Assembly (NCBI GenBank): GCA_031254915.1
Contig: JAIRTL010000097.1
Location: 1 to 64,000 of the forward strand
DNA: 64,000 bases
Direction of reading: 5' to 3'
From: Planctomycetota bacterium
Lineage (GTDB): Bacteria > Planctomycetota > SZUA-567
A program made the position numbers and the translations under genes. Below the pieces are notes generated by a model, which saw only the letters and a list, made by a program, of their open reading frames with translations, did not search any database and was not told where the DNA came from. Position 1 is the stretch's first letter. Each line of letters begins with the position of its first letter. Below, in pieces: positions 36,083 to 45,836 of this stretch.

Positions 36083-36724
36083 ATGTTCACAGGATTGGTG
36101 AAAACGCTTGGAACCGTCGTCTCCGCCGAACCGTTCGGCAGGGGGAGGCGCTTCGTGATCGACCTCGGCTCCGTTTCGGCGGACGCCGCGATCGGGCAGT
36201 CCGTGGCGGTGAACGGCGTCTGCCTGACGGTGACGGAACGCGCCGGCGCCGCCGCCGCCTTCGACGCGGTCGGGGAAACGGTGGCGCGGACGAACCTCGG
36301 TTTCCTCCGCGCCGGCGGCCGGGTGAACCTCGAGCCCGCCCTCAGGGCCGGCGGCGCGCTCGACGGCCACATGATGTTGGGACACGTGGACGCGCTGGCG
36401 CGCGTCCTCGAGATGGACGCCAAGGATCCGGACAACCGCGTCATCAGGGTGGAATTGCCGCGCGGGATCGCGCATCTCGTGGCGGAGAAGGGGTCGGTGG
36501 CCGTGGACGGCGTCTCCCTCACCGTCGCCGAGGCGGGACGGAACTGGTTCACCGTCGCCGTGATCCCGCACACCTGGGCGAACAGCACGCTCCGTCTCAG
36601 GAAGCCCGGGGACGGCGTGAACCTGGAGGCGGACGTCCTCGCGCGCTACGCGGCGCGCATCCTCGGCAAAGAGCCGAAAAGCGGCCTCACCGAGGAGTTT
36701 TTGGCGGAGAACGGATTCGCCTGA
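36083..36724 (+). CDS. ribE: Riboflavin synthase alpha chain
   Basis: 213 residues. Dismutates 6,7-dimethyl-8-ribityllumazine to riboflavin in the cytoplasm. The start MFTGLV and the two lumazine-binding repeats are typical. Repeat 1 has VNGVCLTV and ends near GHVDALARV; repeat 2 has VDGVSLTVAEAG and FTVAVIPHTWANSTL. Ends in a short tail common to the family. GGAG lies 10 nt upstream of the ATG. No other rib gene or FMN riboswitch is seen nearby; the leader after the predicted promoter is under 45 nt. Confidence 0.96.
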   Translation: MFTGLVKTLGTVVSAEPFGRGRRFVIDLGSVSADAAIGQSVAVNGVCLTVTERAGAAAAFDAVGETVARTNLGFLRAGGRVNLEPALRAGGALDGHMMLGHVDALARVLEMDAKDPDNRVIRVELPRGIAHLVAEKGSVAVDGVSLTVAEAGRNWFTVAVIPHTWANSTLRLRKPGDGVNLEADVLARYAARILGKEPKSGLTEEFLAENGFA

Positions 36725-36870
36725 CCTGGGGGCCGCCGCGAAGCGGGCTTTGTTCTTGCGCTGGTCCCGGCGATGTGCAATCATGCGGAAAATCGGCTGA
36801 ACGCGTGACAGCGCGCATGCGCCGCCGGCGCGTTCGCATTCGGGGCCGACGGTCCGGGGAGACGAGGAGC

Positions 36871-38243
<1,373 letters not shown>

Positions 38244-38247
<4 letters not shown>

Positions 38248-39404
38248 AGCGGGTCGCCGTCGTCGGCGCGACCGGCTCGGTGGCGGGAAGCGCGCTCGCG
38301 GTCGCGCGCTTCCTCGGCGACCGCTTCCGGATCGTCGCCCTCTCCGCCGGGAGCGGGGGGGACGCGTTCCTCGCGCTCGCGGAGGAATTCCCGGACGCCC
38401 TCCTCGCGCTCGCCGATCCGGCGGACGGCGTGCGGGAAAGGCTTTCCGGAAGGCGTTTGTTCCTCGGGCCGGACGCCAACGGGGAGCTCCTCGCCGAGGC
38501 GGAGGCCGACGTCGTCGTCCTCGCCGCCCCGGGCACGGCCGGACTCGGAGCCGCGTTCGCCGCCGCGCGCCCGGGAGTGCGTCTCCTTCTCGCCAACAAG
38601 GAGGTCCTCGTCTCGGCCGGAAAGCTGTTCCTCGCCCACGCCCGCCGAAACAACGCCGAGGTCCTCCCCCTCGACTCCGAACACTGCGCGCTTCACCAAT
38701 GTCTTGACGGACGCGACCCCGCGTCCGTCGAACGGCTCGTCGTCACTGCGAGCGGCGGCCCGTTCCGCTCCTGGGACCGGGAGCGGATCGCCCGCGCGGC
38801 GCCGGCCGACGCGCTCAACCATCCGATATGGAGGATGGGACCGAAAATCACCGTCGATTCCGCCACCCTGGCGAACAAGGCGCTCGAGGTCGTCGAGGCG
38901 CACCATCTTTTTTCCATGCCGCTCGCGCGCGTCGATGTGCTGGTGCATCCGCAATCGGCGATCCATGGATTGGTGGAATTCAAGGACGGGTCGTGGCTTG
39001 CGCATATCGGCAGGGCGGATATGCGCCTCGCGGCGCAATACGCGTTCCTCTATCCGGACATGGACAAAAGCCGCCTGCCGCGACTGAACCCGCTGGAAAT
39101 TCGACAGTTGACTTTTGAGGAACCGCGCCTCGACCTGTTTCCCCTGCTTGGCATGGGGATCGCGGCCGCGGGAGCGGGCGACAGGCGGGCCGCGTGCTTC
39201 AACGCCGCCAACGAGCGGGCGGTGACGCTGTTTCTCGACGGAAAACTCGACTTCTACGGCATGGCGGAGGCGGTCCGGCGCGCGCTCGACGAATCGCCAG
39301 GTGGTGATTTCTCCACGCTTGCGGAAGTTTTTGCCGCGCACGACCAGGCGGTCGCCGCCGTCGGCCGTTTCGTCGCGGCGCGGAAAAAGGCGAATATTCT
39401 TTAA
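38244..39404 (+). CDS. dxr: 1-deoxy-D-xylulose-5-phosphate reductoisomerase
   Basis: 386 residues, the committed step of the MEP isoprenoid pathway, NADPH- and Mn2+-dependent. N-terminal nucleotide motif VVGATGSVAGSAL (GATGSIG is usual, so one Gly is displaced). Active-site and metal-binding motifs follow in order: LANKEVLVSAG, PLDSEHCALHQCL, VTASGGPFRSW, NHPIWRMGPKITVDSATLAN, VEAHHLF, and VHPQSAIHGLVEFKDGS. The ATG overlaps the argH stop. Together with ispE it implies the non-mevalonate route. Confidence 0.96.
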
Positions 39405-39428
39405 CATTCGCCGTTGTGCGGATACAAT
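39400..39428 (+). promoter_or_regulatory. Candidate rseP promoter
   Basis: TTTAAC (39400-39405), a 17-base spacer and TACAAT (39423-39428). The -35 is weak and overlaps the dxr stop. Transcript leader would be about 200 nt and includes repeat C2. Confidence 0.35.
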
Positions 39429-39552
39429 GGCGAAGTGGGCGTTCCCGCCCCGGGACGCGGCGGACCGATACGCGGCCCGGTCGCGGGCATGGTGCCGAAA
39501 TCCAATGCGTGGATCCCGATTGCGCGGTTTCGGGCCGGCCGCGCCGAACAAA

Positions 39553-39592
39553 TCGCGTACAAGGCGCGGGTCGGGCGTTCGCGAAAGCGCCG
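39553..39592 (+). repeat. Short repeat C2
   Basis: About 40 bp with GGGTCGGGCGTTCGCGAAAG followed by CGCCG, similar to C1 at 31397-31436 over about 30 bases. Lies in the 233-bp gap between dxr and rseP. Its function is unknown. Confidence 0.4.
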
Positions 39593-39637
39593 GCGAGCGC
39601 CGGCGGCATTTTTACCAATCTAAGGAATCCGACAACG

Positions 39638-41851
39638 ATGAGCGATTTCATTCCCGGCCTCGGCGTCGTGTCGCAGGTCGTGGTGGTGGTGGCGGCGTTT
39701 TCGGCGCTGATTTTCGTCCATGAACTTGGACATTACCTCGCCGCCGTCCTCACGGGAGTCAGGGTCGAGCGCTTTTTCATCGGCTTCGACGTTTTCGGCC
39801 TCGCCCTCAAGAAGGAATGCAAGGGAACGGTCTACGGCATAGGCATCCTGCCCCTGGGCGGGTATTGCGCCCTCGCCGGCCAGAACGACGACCCGAGGAA
39901 GGAGCGGCAAACCGGCGCGCCGGACGAACTGCAGTCCAAGCCGCTTTGGGCGCGGGCGCTCGTCTTCGGCGGCGGCGTCGTCATGAACTTCATCTTCGGC
40001 TTCCTTGTCCTCGTCGCCGCCTACATGTACGGGATTCCGTTCATTCCCGCCGCCCTCGGCGCGCTGGATCCCACCGGTCCCGCCGCCGTCCACGGCCTCA
40101 AGCCGGGCGACCGCATCCTGTCCGTCGACGGCAAGCCGGTCGAATCCTTCGAGGAGGCGGCCGAGGCGATCGCCCTCTCCGGCGCCGGCGGCGAAGTGGA
40201 GATCGAGGTCTCGCGCGCCCTCCCGGACGCGCCCGTTGAAAGGGAAAAACTCGCCTTCAGGGTAAAGGGCAGGGCGAGCTCGCTTCGCGGCAACCTCAAC
40301 ACCATCGGCGCCGAACCGGCGCGTTCGCGCATCATCGCCGGCATCGTCGACGATCCCGCCTTCGACCGGAGCCTCAAGGGCAAGCTCGCCGCCGGCGACG
40401 AGATTCTCGCCGTCAACGGGGTGGAACTTCCGGAAAACATGGGCCATCTGCTGCCCGGGATGCTTGAAAACAAGCCCGGCGGGATGGTTGACCTCACCAT
40501 TCGCGACGGCCGCGACGACACCGTCCGCGACGTCAGGGCGCCGCTCGAGACGTATGGCGAATGGGATATGGGGATGCGCGTCGGCGTCAGCATTCTCAAC
40601 GTCATGCGGGACGGCCCGGCCGACAGGGCCGGCTTCCGCAAGGGCGACCTCGTCGTCGCCTGCCAGCGCCCCAGGGACGACGAGCCGCTCCGCTTCGCGA
40701 AAGTGAAGGATTTCCAGGACATCGTGAACGAATCGGCGCTGCGCTGCGTGAAGGTGAACTTCACCCGCGACGGCAAGGAGCTCGCCGCCCTGGTGACGCC
40801 GAGATTCTTGATCAATTCCGCCGACGTCGATCCGGAAACGGACACGCTTCTGGGCGTGATCGGCGTCATGGAGGGGGACAGCGGCTTCCGCGTCGACCGC
40901 GTCGTGCCCGAATCCCCCTCGGACGGCATTATGAGCGCCGGGGATTACCTCACCGGCCTCAACGACAAACCGCTTCCGGTGGGGATGTCGCTCCGCGAAA
41001 TGGTGGAGGACGCCTCCTCGGAGAAGGTCCGCTACTACATACGGCGCGAATCGGAGAACGGCGGCGCGCGCGCGCCGTTTGAGGGGGTGGTCGACGCCAA
41101 TCTCCTCGTCGAACTCGCGCCGCGCATTCTCGAGGAATACCGCCGGCCGATGATCGGCGTCGATCTGGCGCAGGGGCCGGTCGTCGCCGTCGAGCCCGGC
41201 AGCTTCGCGGACCGCGAACTCGGCGGCCTGCAAACGCTTCAGGGCGGCAGGCTGGCGATGATCCAATATTCCCCCGACCTCGCCTCCGTCACCATCGGCC
41301 TCGCCTTCCCGGACGGCAAGGGCGGAAACGCCGTCAAGCGCCTCACGGCCGACACGCCGGAGTCGATCGTCGACGCCCCTCTCGCGGCCGGTTTGCGCAG
41401 CCGGCTCCCCGTGTCCCTCAAGACGGCCGAAGAGGTGATCCCGCTTTCTTTCGCGCCGGCCGTGGCCGCCGCCGGGCGCAAGTGGGTCGACCTTTCGCTC
41501 ATGGTTTACCGGGTCATCCACAAGCTGATCGTCCGCACATTGCCGCTGGACGCGATCGGCGGGCCGGTGCAGCTTTTCCGCATCATCAAGATCGCGGACG
41601 ACCGCGGCTTCGCCTATTTCCTCTACATCGTCGCGCTCATCAGCGTCAACCTGGGCGTGTGCAATCTGTTGCCCTTCCCCGTCCTCGACGGCGGGCATCT
41701 CGTCTTCCTGCTGATTGAATGGCTCATCGGGCGGCCGCCGCCGCTGGCGGTGCGCGAGGCGGCGCAATGGGTGGGCATCGTTTGCCTGTTGACCCTGATG
41801 CTCACGGTGACCGGCTTCGACATCTTCTACCTGTTCACCGGCGCCGGATGA
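39638..41851 (+). CDS. rseP: Site-2 protease RseP-like, enlarged with several PDZ-like regions
   Basis: 737 residues, well above the usual 350-450. The S2P zinc site HELGH is at residues 28-32 in the first membrane segment. A second membrane segment with GGGVVMNFIFGFLVLVA follows. The third zinc ligand is Asp684 in NLLPFPVLDGGH, near the C-terminus. In between, at least four PDZ-like stretches are seen: PGDRILSVDGK (near 156), AGDEILAVNG (near 252), GFRKGDLVVACQ (near 333) and SAGDYLTGLNDK (near 433). Two is normal. It cleaves anti-sigma factors or signal peptides within the inner membrane. ATG 39638 has AAGGA 13 nt upstream, a loose fit. No uppS, cdsA or bamA neighbours are present. Convergent with hisF. 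Confidence 0.9.
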   Translation: MSDFIPGLGVVSQVVVVVAAFSALIFVHELGHYLAAVLTGVRVERFFIGFDVFGLALKKECKGTVYGIGILPLGGYCALAGQNDDPRKERQTGAPDELQSKPLWARALVFGGGVVMNFIFGFLVLVAAYMYGIPFIPAALGALDPTGPAAVHGLKPGDRILSVDGKPVESFEEAAEAIALSGAGGEVEIEVSRALPDAPVEREKLAFRVKGRASSLRGNLNTIGAEPARSRIIAGIVDDPAFDRSLKGKLAAGDEILAVNGVELPENMGHLLPGMLENKPGGMVDLTIRDGRDDTVRDVRAPLETYGEWDMGMRVGVSILNVMRDGPADRAGFRKGDLVVACQRPRDDEPLRFAKVKDFQDIVNESALRCVKVNFTRDGKELAALVTPRFLINSADVDPETDTLLGVIGVMEGDSGFRVDRVVPESPSDGIMSAGDYLTGLNDKPLPVGMSLREMVEDASSEKVRYYIRRESENGGARAPFEGVVDANLLVELAPRILEEYRRPMIGVDLAQGPVVAVEPGSFADRELGGLQTLQGGRLAMIQYSPDLASVTIGLAFPDGKGGNAVKRLTADTPESIVDAPLAAGLRSRLPVSLKTAEEVIPLSFAPAVAAAGRKWVDLSLMVYRVIHKLIVRTLPLDAIGGPVQLFRIIKIADDRGFAYFLYIVALISVNLGVCNLLPFPVLDGGHLVFLLIEWLIGRPPPLAVREAAQWVGIVCLLTLMLTVTGFDIFYLFTGAG

Positions 41852-41870
41852 CGAGGCGCACGCCCGGGGG

Positions 41871-41898
41871 GATCACAATTCCGGACCGCGCCCGGGAT
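41871..41898 (+). repeat. Repeat family A, short copy
   Basis: GATCACAATTCCGGACCGCG followed by CCCGGGAT. Lies between the convergent rseP and hisF genes, so it is not in a leader. A GC hairpin (about 41920-41943) lies to its right and may stop both transcripts. Confidence 0.5.
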
Positions 41899-41943
41899 AT
41901 TGCGTTTCGCGCCGGCGGGGGGCCTTGCGGAGGGCCTCCCGTC

Positions 41944-42711
41944 TTATGTTCGCGCCGGCACGCCCATGCCGCGCAGTTCGCGTTTGATGTCGCGGCATGA
42001 AACGCCGTCGAGGTGGGTCATGGAGGCGATGAGCGCCGCGTCGGCGCGGCCGAGCGTGAAGGCGTCCCGGATATGCGCCGTCGTCCCGGCGCCGCCGCTG
42101 GCGATGACCGGCACCGGCACCGCCTCGGACACTTTCCGCGTTATCTCGAGGTCGTACCCCTCCCTGACGCCGTCGGCGTCGATCGAATTGACGCAAATCT
42201 CGCCGGCGCCGAGGTCGACGGCCCGCTTCGCCCATTCCACCGCGTCCAGGCCGGTCGGGGTTCGGCCGCCGCGGACGACGACCTCGCATCCGGACGGGAA
42301 CGGCGCCGCGCCTTCGCGGCGCTTGACGTCGAGCCCCAGGATCACGCACTGGCGCCCGAATTCGCGCGCCCCGTCCGCGAGAACCCCGGGATTCCGCACC
42401 GCCAGGGAATTCAGGGACACCTTGTCGGCGCCGGCGAGGAGCGCGCCGCGCATGTCCTCCACGGAGCCGATGCCGCCGCCGACGGTGTAGGGAATGAAGA
42501 TCTCCCGCGCCACCCGGCGCACCATGTCGATGTCGATGGGGCGTTTTTCCGCCGAGGCGGTGATGTCGTAGAAGACGAGTTCGTCCGCGCCCTCGCGGTA
42601 GTAGCGCGCCGCCAGTTCGACCGGGTCGCCGATGTCGACGTTGCCGGCGAAGCGGGCGCCCTTCGTCACTTTGCCGTCGCGGATGTCGAGACACACTATC
42701 AGCCGTTTCAT
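41944..42711 (-). CDS. hisF: Imidazole glycerol phosphate synthase, cyclase subunit HisF
   Basis: 255-residue TIM barrel. With HisH it makes imidazole glycerol phosphate and AICAR in histidine synthesis. The N-terminal catalytic Asp is in RLIVCLDIRDGKVTKG and the second in VILGLDVKRREGAAP. Phosphate-binding loops are TVGGGIGSVED, NRT-like GGRTPTGLDAVEW, then IASGGAGTTAHI. I chose ATG at 42711 because it overlaps the hisH stop (ATGA). An ATG at 42717 would add two residues. Ends close to the convergent rseP stop. Confidence 0.95.
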   Translation of the reverse strand: MKRLIVCLDIRDGKVTKGARFAGNVDIGDPVELAARYYREGADELVFYDITASAEKRPIDIDMVRRVAREIFIPYTVGGGIGSVEDMRGALLAGADKVSLNSLAVRNPGVLADGAREFGRQCVILGLDVKRREGAAPFPSGCEVVVRGGRTPTGLDAVEWAKRAVDLGAGEICVNSIDADGVREGYDLEITRKVSEAVPVPVIASGGAGTTAHIRDAFTLGRADAALIASMTHLDGVSCRDIKRELRGMGVPART

Positions 42712-43385
42712 CAGCATGGCGAACCGTCCCAGGCGCAAAAGCGTTCAAGCAGGGCCAGCCCGTCCCCGGCGCTTTTCTCGGGGTGGCACTGCGCGGCGAA
42801 AAACGAGCCTTTGCCGACCATGGAGGCGAAGGCGACGCCGGCGTATTCGGTCGCGCCGTGCACGGCGCCCGCCTCGCGGCCGTCCGCCGGTTCGTGGACC
42901 GTGCGGGGCGAATGCCACGCCGGCGAGGCGTAGTAGGAGTGGACGAAATAATAGTCGCCCGCGCCGCCCTCCGGAAGGAGCGGGTGCGGCGCGACGTATT
43001 CGACCCGGTTCCAGCCCATGTGGGGGATCTTGCACAGGGGGTCGTCCGGCGGCGGCGCGAATTTCCTCGCCCGCCCCGGGAGGAGGCCGAGCGCGTCGAC
43101 GCCGTCGTCTTCGTCCGAACGGTCGAAGAGAAGCTGCAGGCCGATGCAGATCGCCAGCACCGGCTTTCCCGTCCGCATCGCGTCCGCGAGGACGCGGTCG
43201 AAGCCGCGCTCGCGGATGTTGCGCATGCAGTGCGCGGCGGAACCGACGCCGGGAAATACCAGCCGGTCCGCGCCGGCAATCGTTTTGGCGTCGTCCGTGA
43301 CGACCGGATTGCCGCCGACGCGGGCGAGCGCCAGGCGCACGCTTTCCAGATTGCCGGCCCGGTAATCGAGTATCGCCGTCGTCAT
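42711..43385 (-). CDS. hisH: Imidazole glycerol phosphate synthase, glutaminase subunit HisH
   Basis: 224-residue class I glutamine amidotransferase that feeds ammonia to HisF. N-terminal AILDYRAGNLESVRLAL is typical. The nucleophile Cys is in AICIGLQLLF (usually CLGMQ), and the His-Glu pair in QCHPEKS. The oxyanion region is LVFPGVGSA. ATG 43385; the 36 bases before it run directly into repeat B1. Coupled to hisF by overlap. Confidence 0.95.
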   Translation of the reverse strand: MTTAILDYRAGNLESVRLALARVGGNPVVTDDAKTIAGADRLVFPGVGSAAHCMRNIRERGFDRVLADAMRTGKPVLAICIGLQLLFDRSDEDDGVDALGLLPGRARKFAPPPDDPLCKIPHMGWNRVEYVAPHPLLPEGGAGDYYFVHSYYASPAWHSPRTVHEPADGREAGAVHGATEYAGVAFASMVGKGSFFAAQCHPEKSAGDGLALLERFCAWDGSPC

Positions 43386-43420
43386 ATCGCCTTTCCCCCG
43401 GCTTCGCGGAGCCGTTCCTT

Positions 43421-43541
43421 GGGGCGTTTTGCGGAGTTGGATGGACTTCCCACCGCGCGTTTCGGCTTGTCCCGTCGCGTCCCGAAACGCCGGGTCTTTC
43501 GCGGCAATCGGGTAGGATGCGCCAAGGCGCCGGGCGGCCGG
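43421..43541 (-). repeat. Repeat family B, copy B1
   Basis: About 120 bp. On the plus strand it begins GGGGCGTTTTGCGGAGTTGG, then ATGGACTTCCC, and has CCCGTCGCGTCCCGAAACGC further in. It aligns end to end with copy B2 at 47377-47499. Both contain an inverted pair near their ends (GGCGTTTTG/CGAAACGCC here). It lies immediately 5-prime to hisH. A GC hairpin with TCTT loop (43538-43557) lies at its outer edge. Confidence 0.7.
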
Positions 43542-43644
43542 GGCGTCTTCGCCCCGGGAAGCCCGCCGGTTCGCCCGCGCCCGGGATGTTCCCGCGCCCG
43601 GCCCCGGGTCGGCGATCCGCCCCTTGGGACCGGCGGCGCGCCCG

Positions 43645-44832
43645 TTATTGCGCCTGGTTGGCCGCGCGGCCGATGGCGGCTTCGAGAACGCCCAGTCCCT
43701 CCTCCAAATCCGCCCGGGCGATGTTCAGCGCCGGCAGCATCCGAAGGACGGTTCCGTGCGTGCAGTTGACGAGGACGCCGTTGTCGCGGCAATCGGCCAC
43801 CACCCCGGCCCCGGGGAATTCGAGCTCGATCCCGACCATGAAGCCGGCGCGGCGCACCTCCTTGATCCCCGGCCGCCCGGCGATGGCCGCGAGTTTTTCG
43901 TCGAGCCACGCGCCCAAGGCGCGGACGTTGCCGATCACGTCCTCCTCGGCCATCGCCCTGAACGCGGCCGCGCCGGCGGCGCAGCCGAGGGAGTGGCCGC
44001 CGAAGGTCGAGGCGTGGGTGCCCGGCTTGAGGAAATCGGCCGTTTCCGGCCTGGCGAGCATGGCCGCCATCGGCATGCCGCCGGCGATCGCCTTGGCGGC
44101 GGTGATGATGTCGGGGGTCACGCCGTAGCGCTGGTAGCCGAACCATTCGCCGAGACGGCACGGGGCGGTCTGGACTTCGTCGAAAATCAGCGCCATGCCG
44201 CGCTCGTCGCAGAGCCGGCGCAGGCCTTCGAGGAAAGCGCGCGCGGCCGGAATCACCCCGCCCTCGCCCTGCACGGGTTCAAGCATGACGGCGCAGGTTT
44301 CGTCGTCGACGAGCGCCTTCACCGAGGCGAGGTCGTTCATGGTCGCGAAGGCGAAGCCGGGGACGGTCGGCGTGAAGCCCCGGCGGTACTCGGGCTGGCC
44401 GGTCGCGCTGATCGCGCCCATGGTGCGGCCGTGGAACGAATGCTCCATGGCGATGATCCCGTATTTCGGCTGCCGGGAGAGCCGCGCCAGCTTGATCGCC
44501 CCCTCGTTCGCCTCGGCCCCGGAGTTGCAGAAATAGACCTTGAACCCGGGCGCGCGGGAGACGATCGCCTCGGCGAAGGCGCCCTGTTCCTCGGTGTAAT
44601 AGTGGTTGGCCACGTGGAGCAGTTTTTCCGCCTGCTCCCGGATCGCCCCGACGACGGCGGGGTGGCAGTGGCCGAGGCCGGCGACGCCCCAGCCGGGAAA
44701 GAGGTCGAGGTAGCTTCGCCCTTCCGTGTCCCACACGCGGCTTCCGGCGCCGCGGGCGACGCAGAGCGGATGGCGCGAATAGTTGGCGATGACGTTGTCG
44801 GCGAACCGTTTCTCGATCCCGGTGAAGTTCAT
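43645..44832 (-). CDS. argD: Acetylornithine aminotransferase
   Basis: 395-residue class III PLP-dependent aminotransferase. It converts N-acetylglutamate semialdehyde and glutamate to N-acetylornithine in arginine synthesis. Seen in order: the NSGAEANEGAIKLARL phosphate loop, HSFHGRTMGA, LEPVQGEGGV, FDEVQTA and PLP lysine in TAAKAIAGGMPM. The sequence after FDEVQT reads APCRLGEW, where most ArgD proteins have GVGRTG. This is a noticeable but conservative-position change. It overlaps argB by ATGA and so is translated with it. Some family members also act on succinylornithine or diaminopimelate precursors. Confidence 0.92.
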   Translation of the reverse strand: MNFTGIEKRFADNVIANYSRHPLCVARGAGSRVWDTEGRSYLDLFPGWGVAGLGHCHPAVVGAIREQAEKLLHVANHYYTEEQGAFAEAIVSRAPGFKVYFCNSGAEANEGAIKLARLSRQPKYGIIAMEHSFHGRTMGAISATGQPEYRRGFTPTVPGFAFATMNDLASVKALVDDETCAVMLEPVQGEGGVIPAARAFLEGLRRLCDERGMALIFDEVQTAPCRLGEWFGYQRYGVTPDIITAAKAIAGGMPMAAMLARPETADFLKPGTHASTFGGHSLGCAAGAAAFRAMAEEDVIGNVRALGAWLDEKLAAIAGRPGIKEVRRAGFMVGIELEFPGAGVVADCRDNGVLVNCTHGTVLRMLPALNIARADLEEGLGVLEAAIGRAANQAQ

Positions 44833-45758
44833 GGTTGGCGCCTTTCCAAAACGATTTCCGTGCCGATGCCGGCCTTGGTGAAAATTTCGAGCAGAAGCGC
44901 GTGCGGCAGCGCGCCGGCGACGATGTGCGCCTTGTTCACCCCGCCCTCGAGCGCGAACAGGCAGGCCTCGGCCTTGGGGATCATGCCGCCGGCGATGACG
45001 CCGTCCTTGATGAGTTCGCCGACCTCCGTCCTGCCGAGGTGCGAAAGGATGCTGTCCGGGTCGTCCCGGTCGCGGTAGATGCCGGGAATGTCGGAGATGA
45101 AGACAAGCTTCTCCGCGTGCAGGTCGCGGGCGATCTGCGCGGCGGCGGTGTCGCCGTTGACGTTGTACAGCAGCCCGGACTCCCTGCCGCAGCCGCAGGC
45201 GATCGGGGCGATCAGGGGAATCCGCTCCTTGCCGTCCGGCCAGCGGCGGGCGTCGAAGGCGTCGTGTATCGGCGTCGAATCGATGGCGACCGGTTCGCCG
45301 ACGAAGCCGAGGTCGGCGCCGGGCGCTTCCGGGAGCGTTTTCCTGACGGCGCGCAGGAACGCGTGGTCGCGTCCGTTCAGCAGGAACCCGGCCCCGCCCG
45401 CCTCGCGGAGAAGCGCGAGGAGGTCCGGCCCCGCCTCGTCCGCGAGAACGCGGGCGACGATGCCGATGGCGTCGGCGTCGGTGACGCGCTGGCCGTGGAC
45501 GAAGCGCGCCGACCTTCCCGTCTCCTTCATGGCGCTGGAGATCCGTTTGCCGCCGCCGTACACGACGACGGGCCGGACGCCGACGGCGAGCAGGATCTGG
45601 CAGTCGGTGAAAATGCTCTTGAGGATTTCCGGATCGTCCTGCGCCGAACCGCCGAGCTTGACGACGACGATCCTGTTCTTGAACTGGCGGATGTAGGGCA
45701 GGGCTTCCGTAAGCGCCTGCGCCTTCGCCTGCGCCTCCCGCATCATGGCGTCGTTCAC
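44829..45758 (-). CDS. argB: Acetylglutamate kinase
   Basis: 309 residues from GTG 45758 (AAGGA about 9 nt upstream). An amino-acid kinase phosphorylating N-acetylglutamate with ATP. Motifs are VVVKLGGSAQDDPE, VVVYGGGKRIS, FLLNGRDH, YNVNGDTAAAQIA and GGMIPKAEACLFAL. A N-terminal helix of about 20 residues precedes the first strand, as in arginine-sensitive NAGKs; feedback control is therefore possible. Overlaps argD. The 78-bp gap upstream, to the kinase stop, shows no terminator. Confidence 0.94.
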   Translation of the reverse strand: MNDAMMREAQAKAQALTEALPYIRQFKNRIVVVKLGGSAQDDPEILKSIFTDCQILLAVGVRPVVVYGGGKRISSAMKETGRSARFVHGQRVTDADAIGIVARVLADEAGPDLLALLREAGGAGFLLNGRDHAFLRAVRKTLPEAPGADLGFVGEPVAIDSTPIHDAFDARRWPDGKERIPLIAPIACGCGRESGLLYNVNGDTAAAQIARDLHAEKLVFISDIPGIYRDRDDPDSILSHLGRTEVGELIKDGVIAGGMIPKAEACLFALEGGVNKAHIVAGALPHALLLEIFTKAGIGTEIVLERRQP

Positions 45759-45836
45759 GCGTGTCTTCCTTGCCGTCGAGTCCGGGTTTCCCGGATGGAT
45801 TTTCTTATAGAGTGCGCGGAGTGCGCGGCGATGCGG

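Noticed and set aside
36083-36124. FMN riboswitch before ribE
   Set aside because: The leader after the likely promoter is too short for the RFN element and none of its conserved strings were seen.
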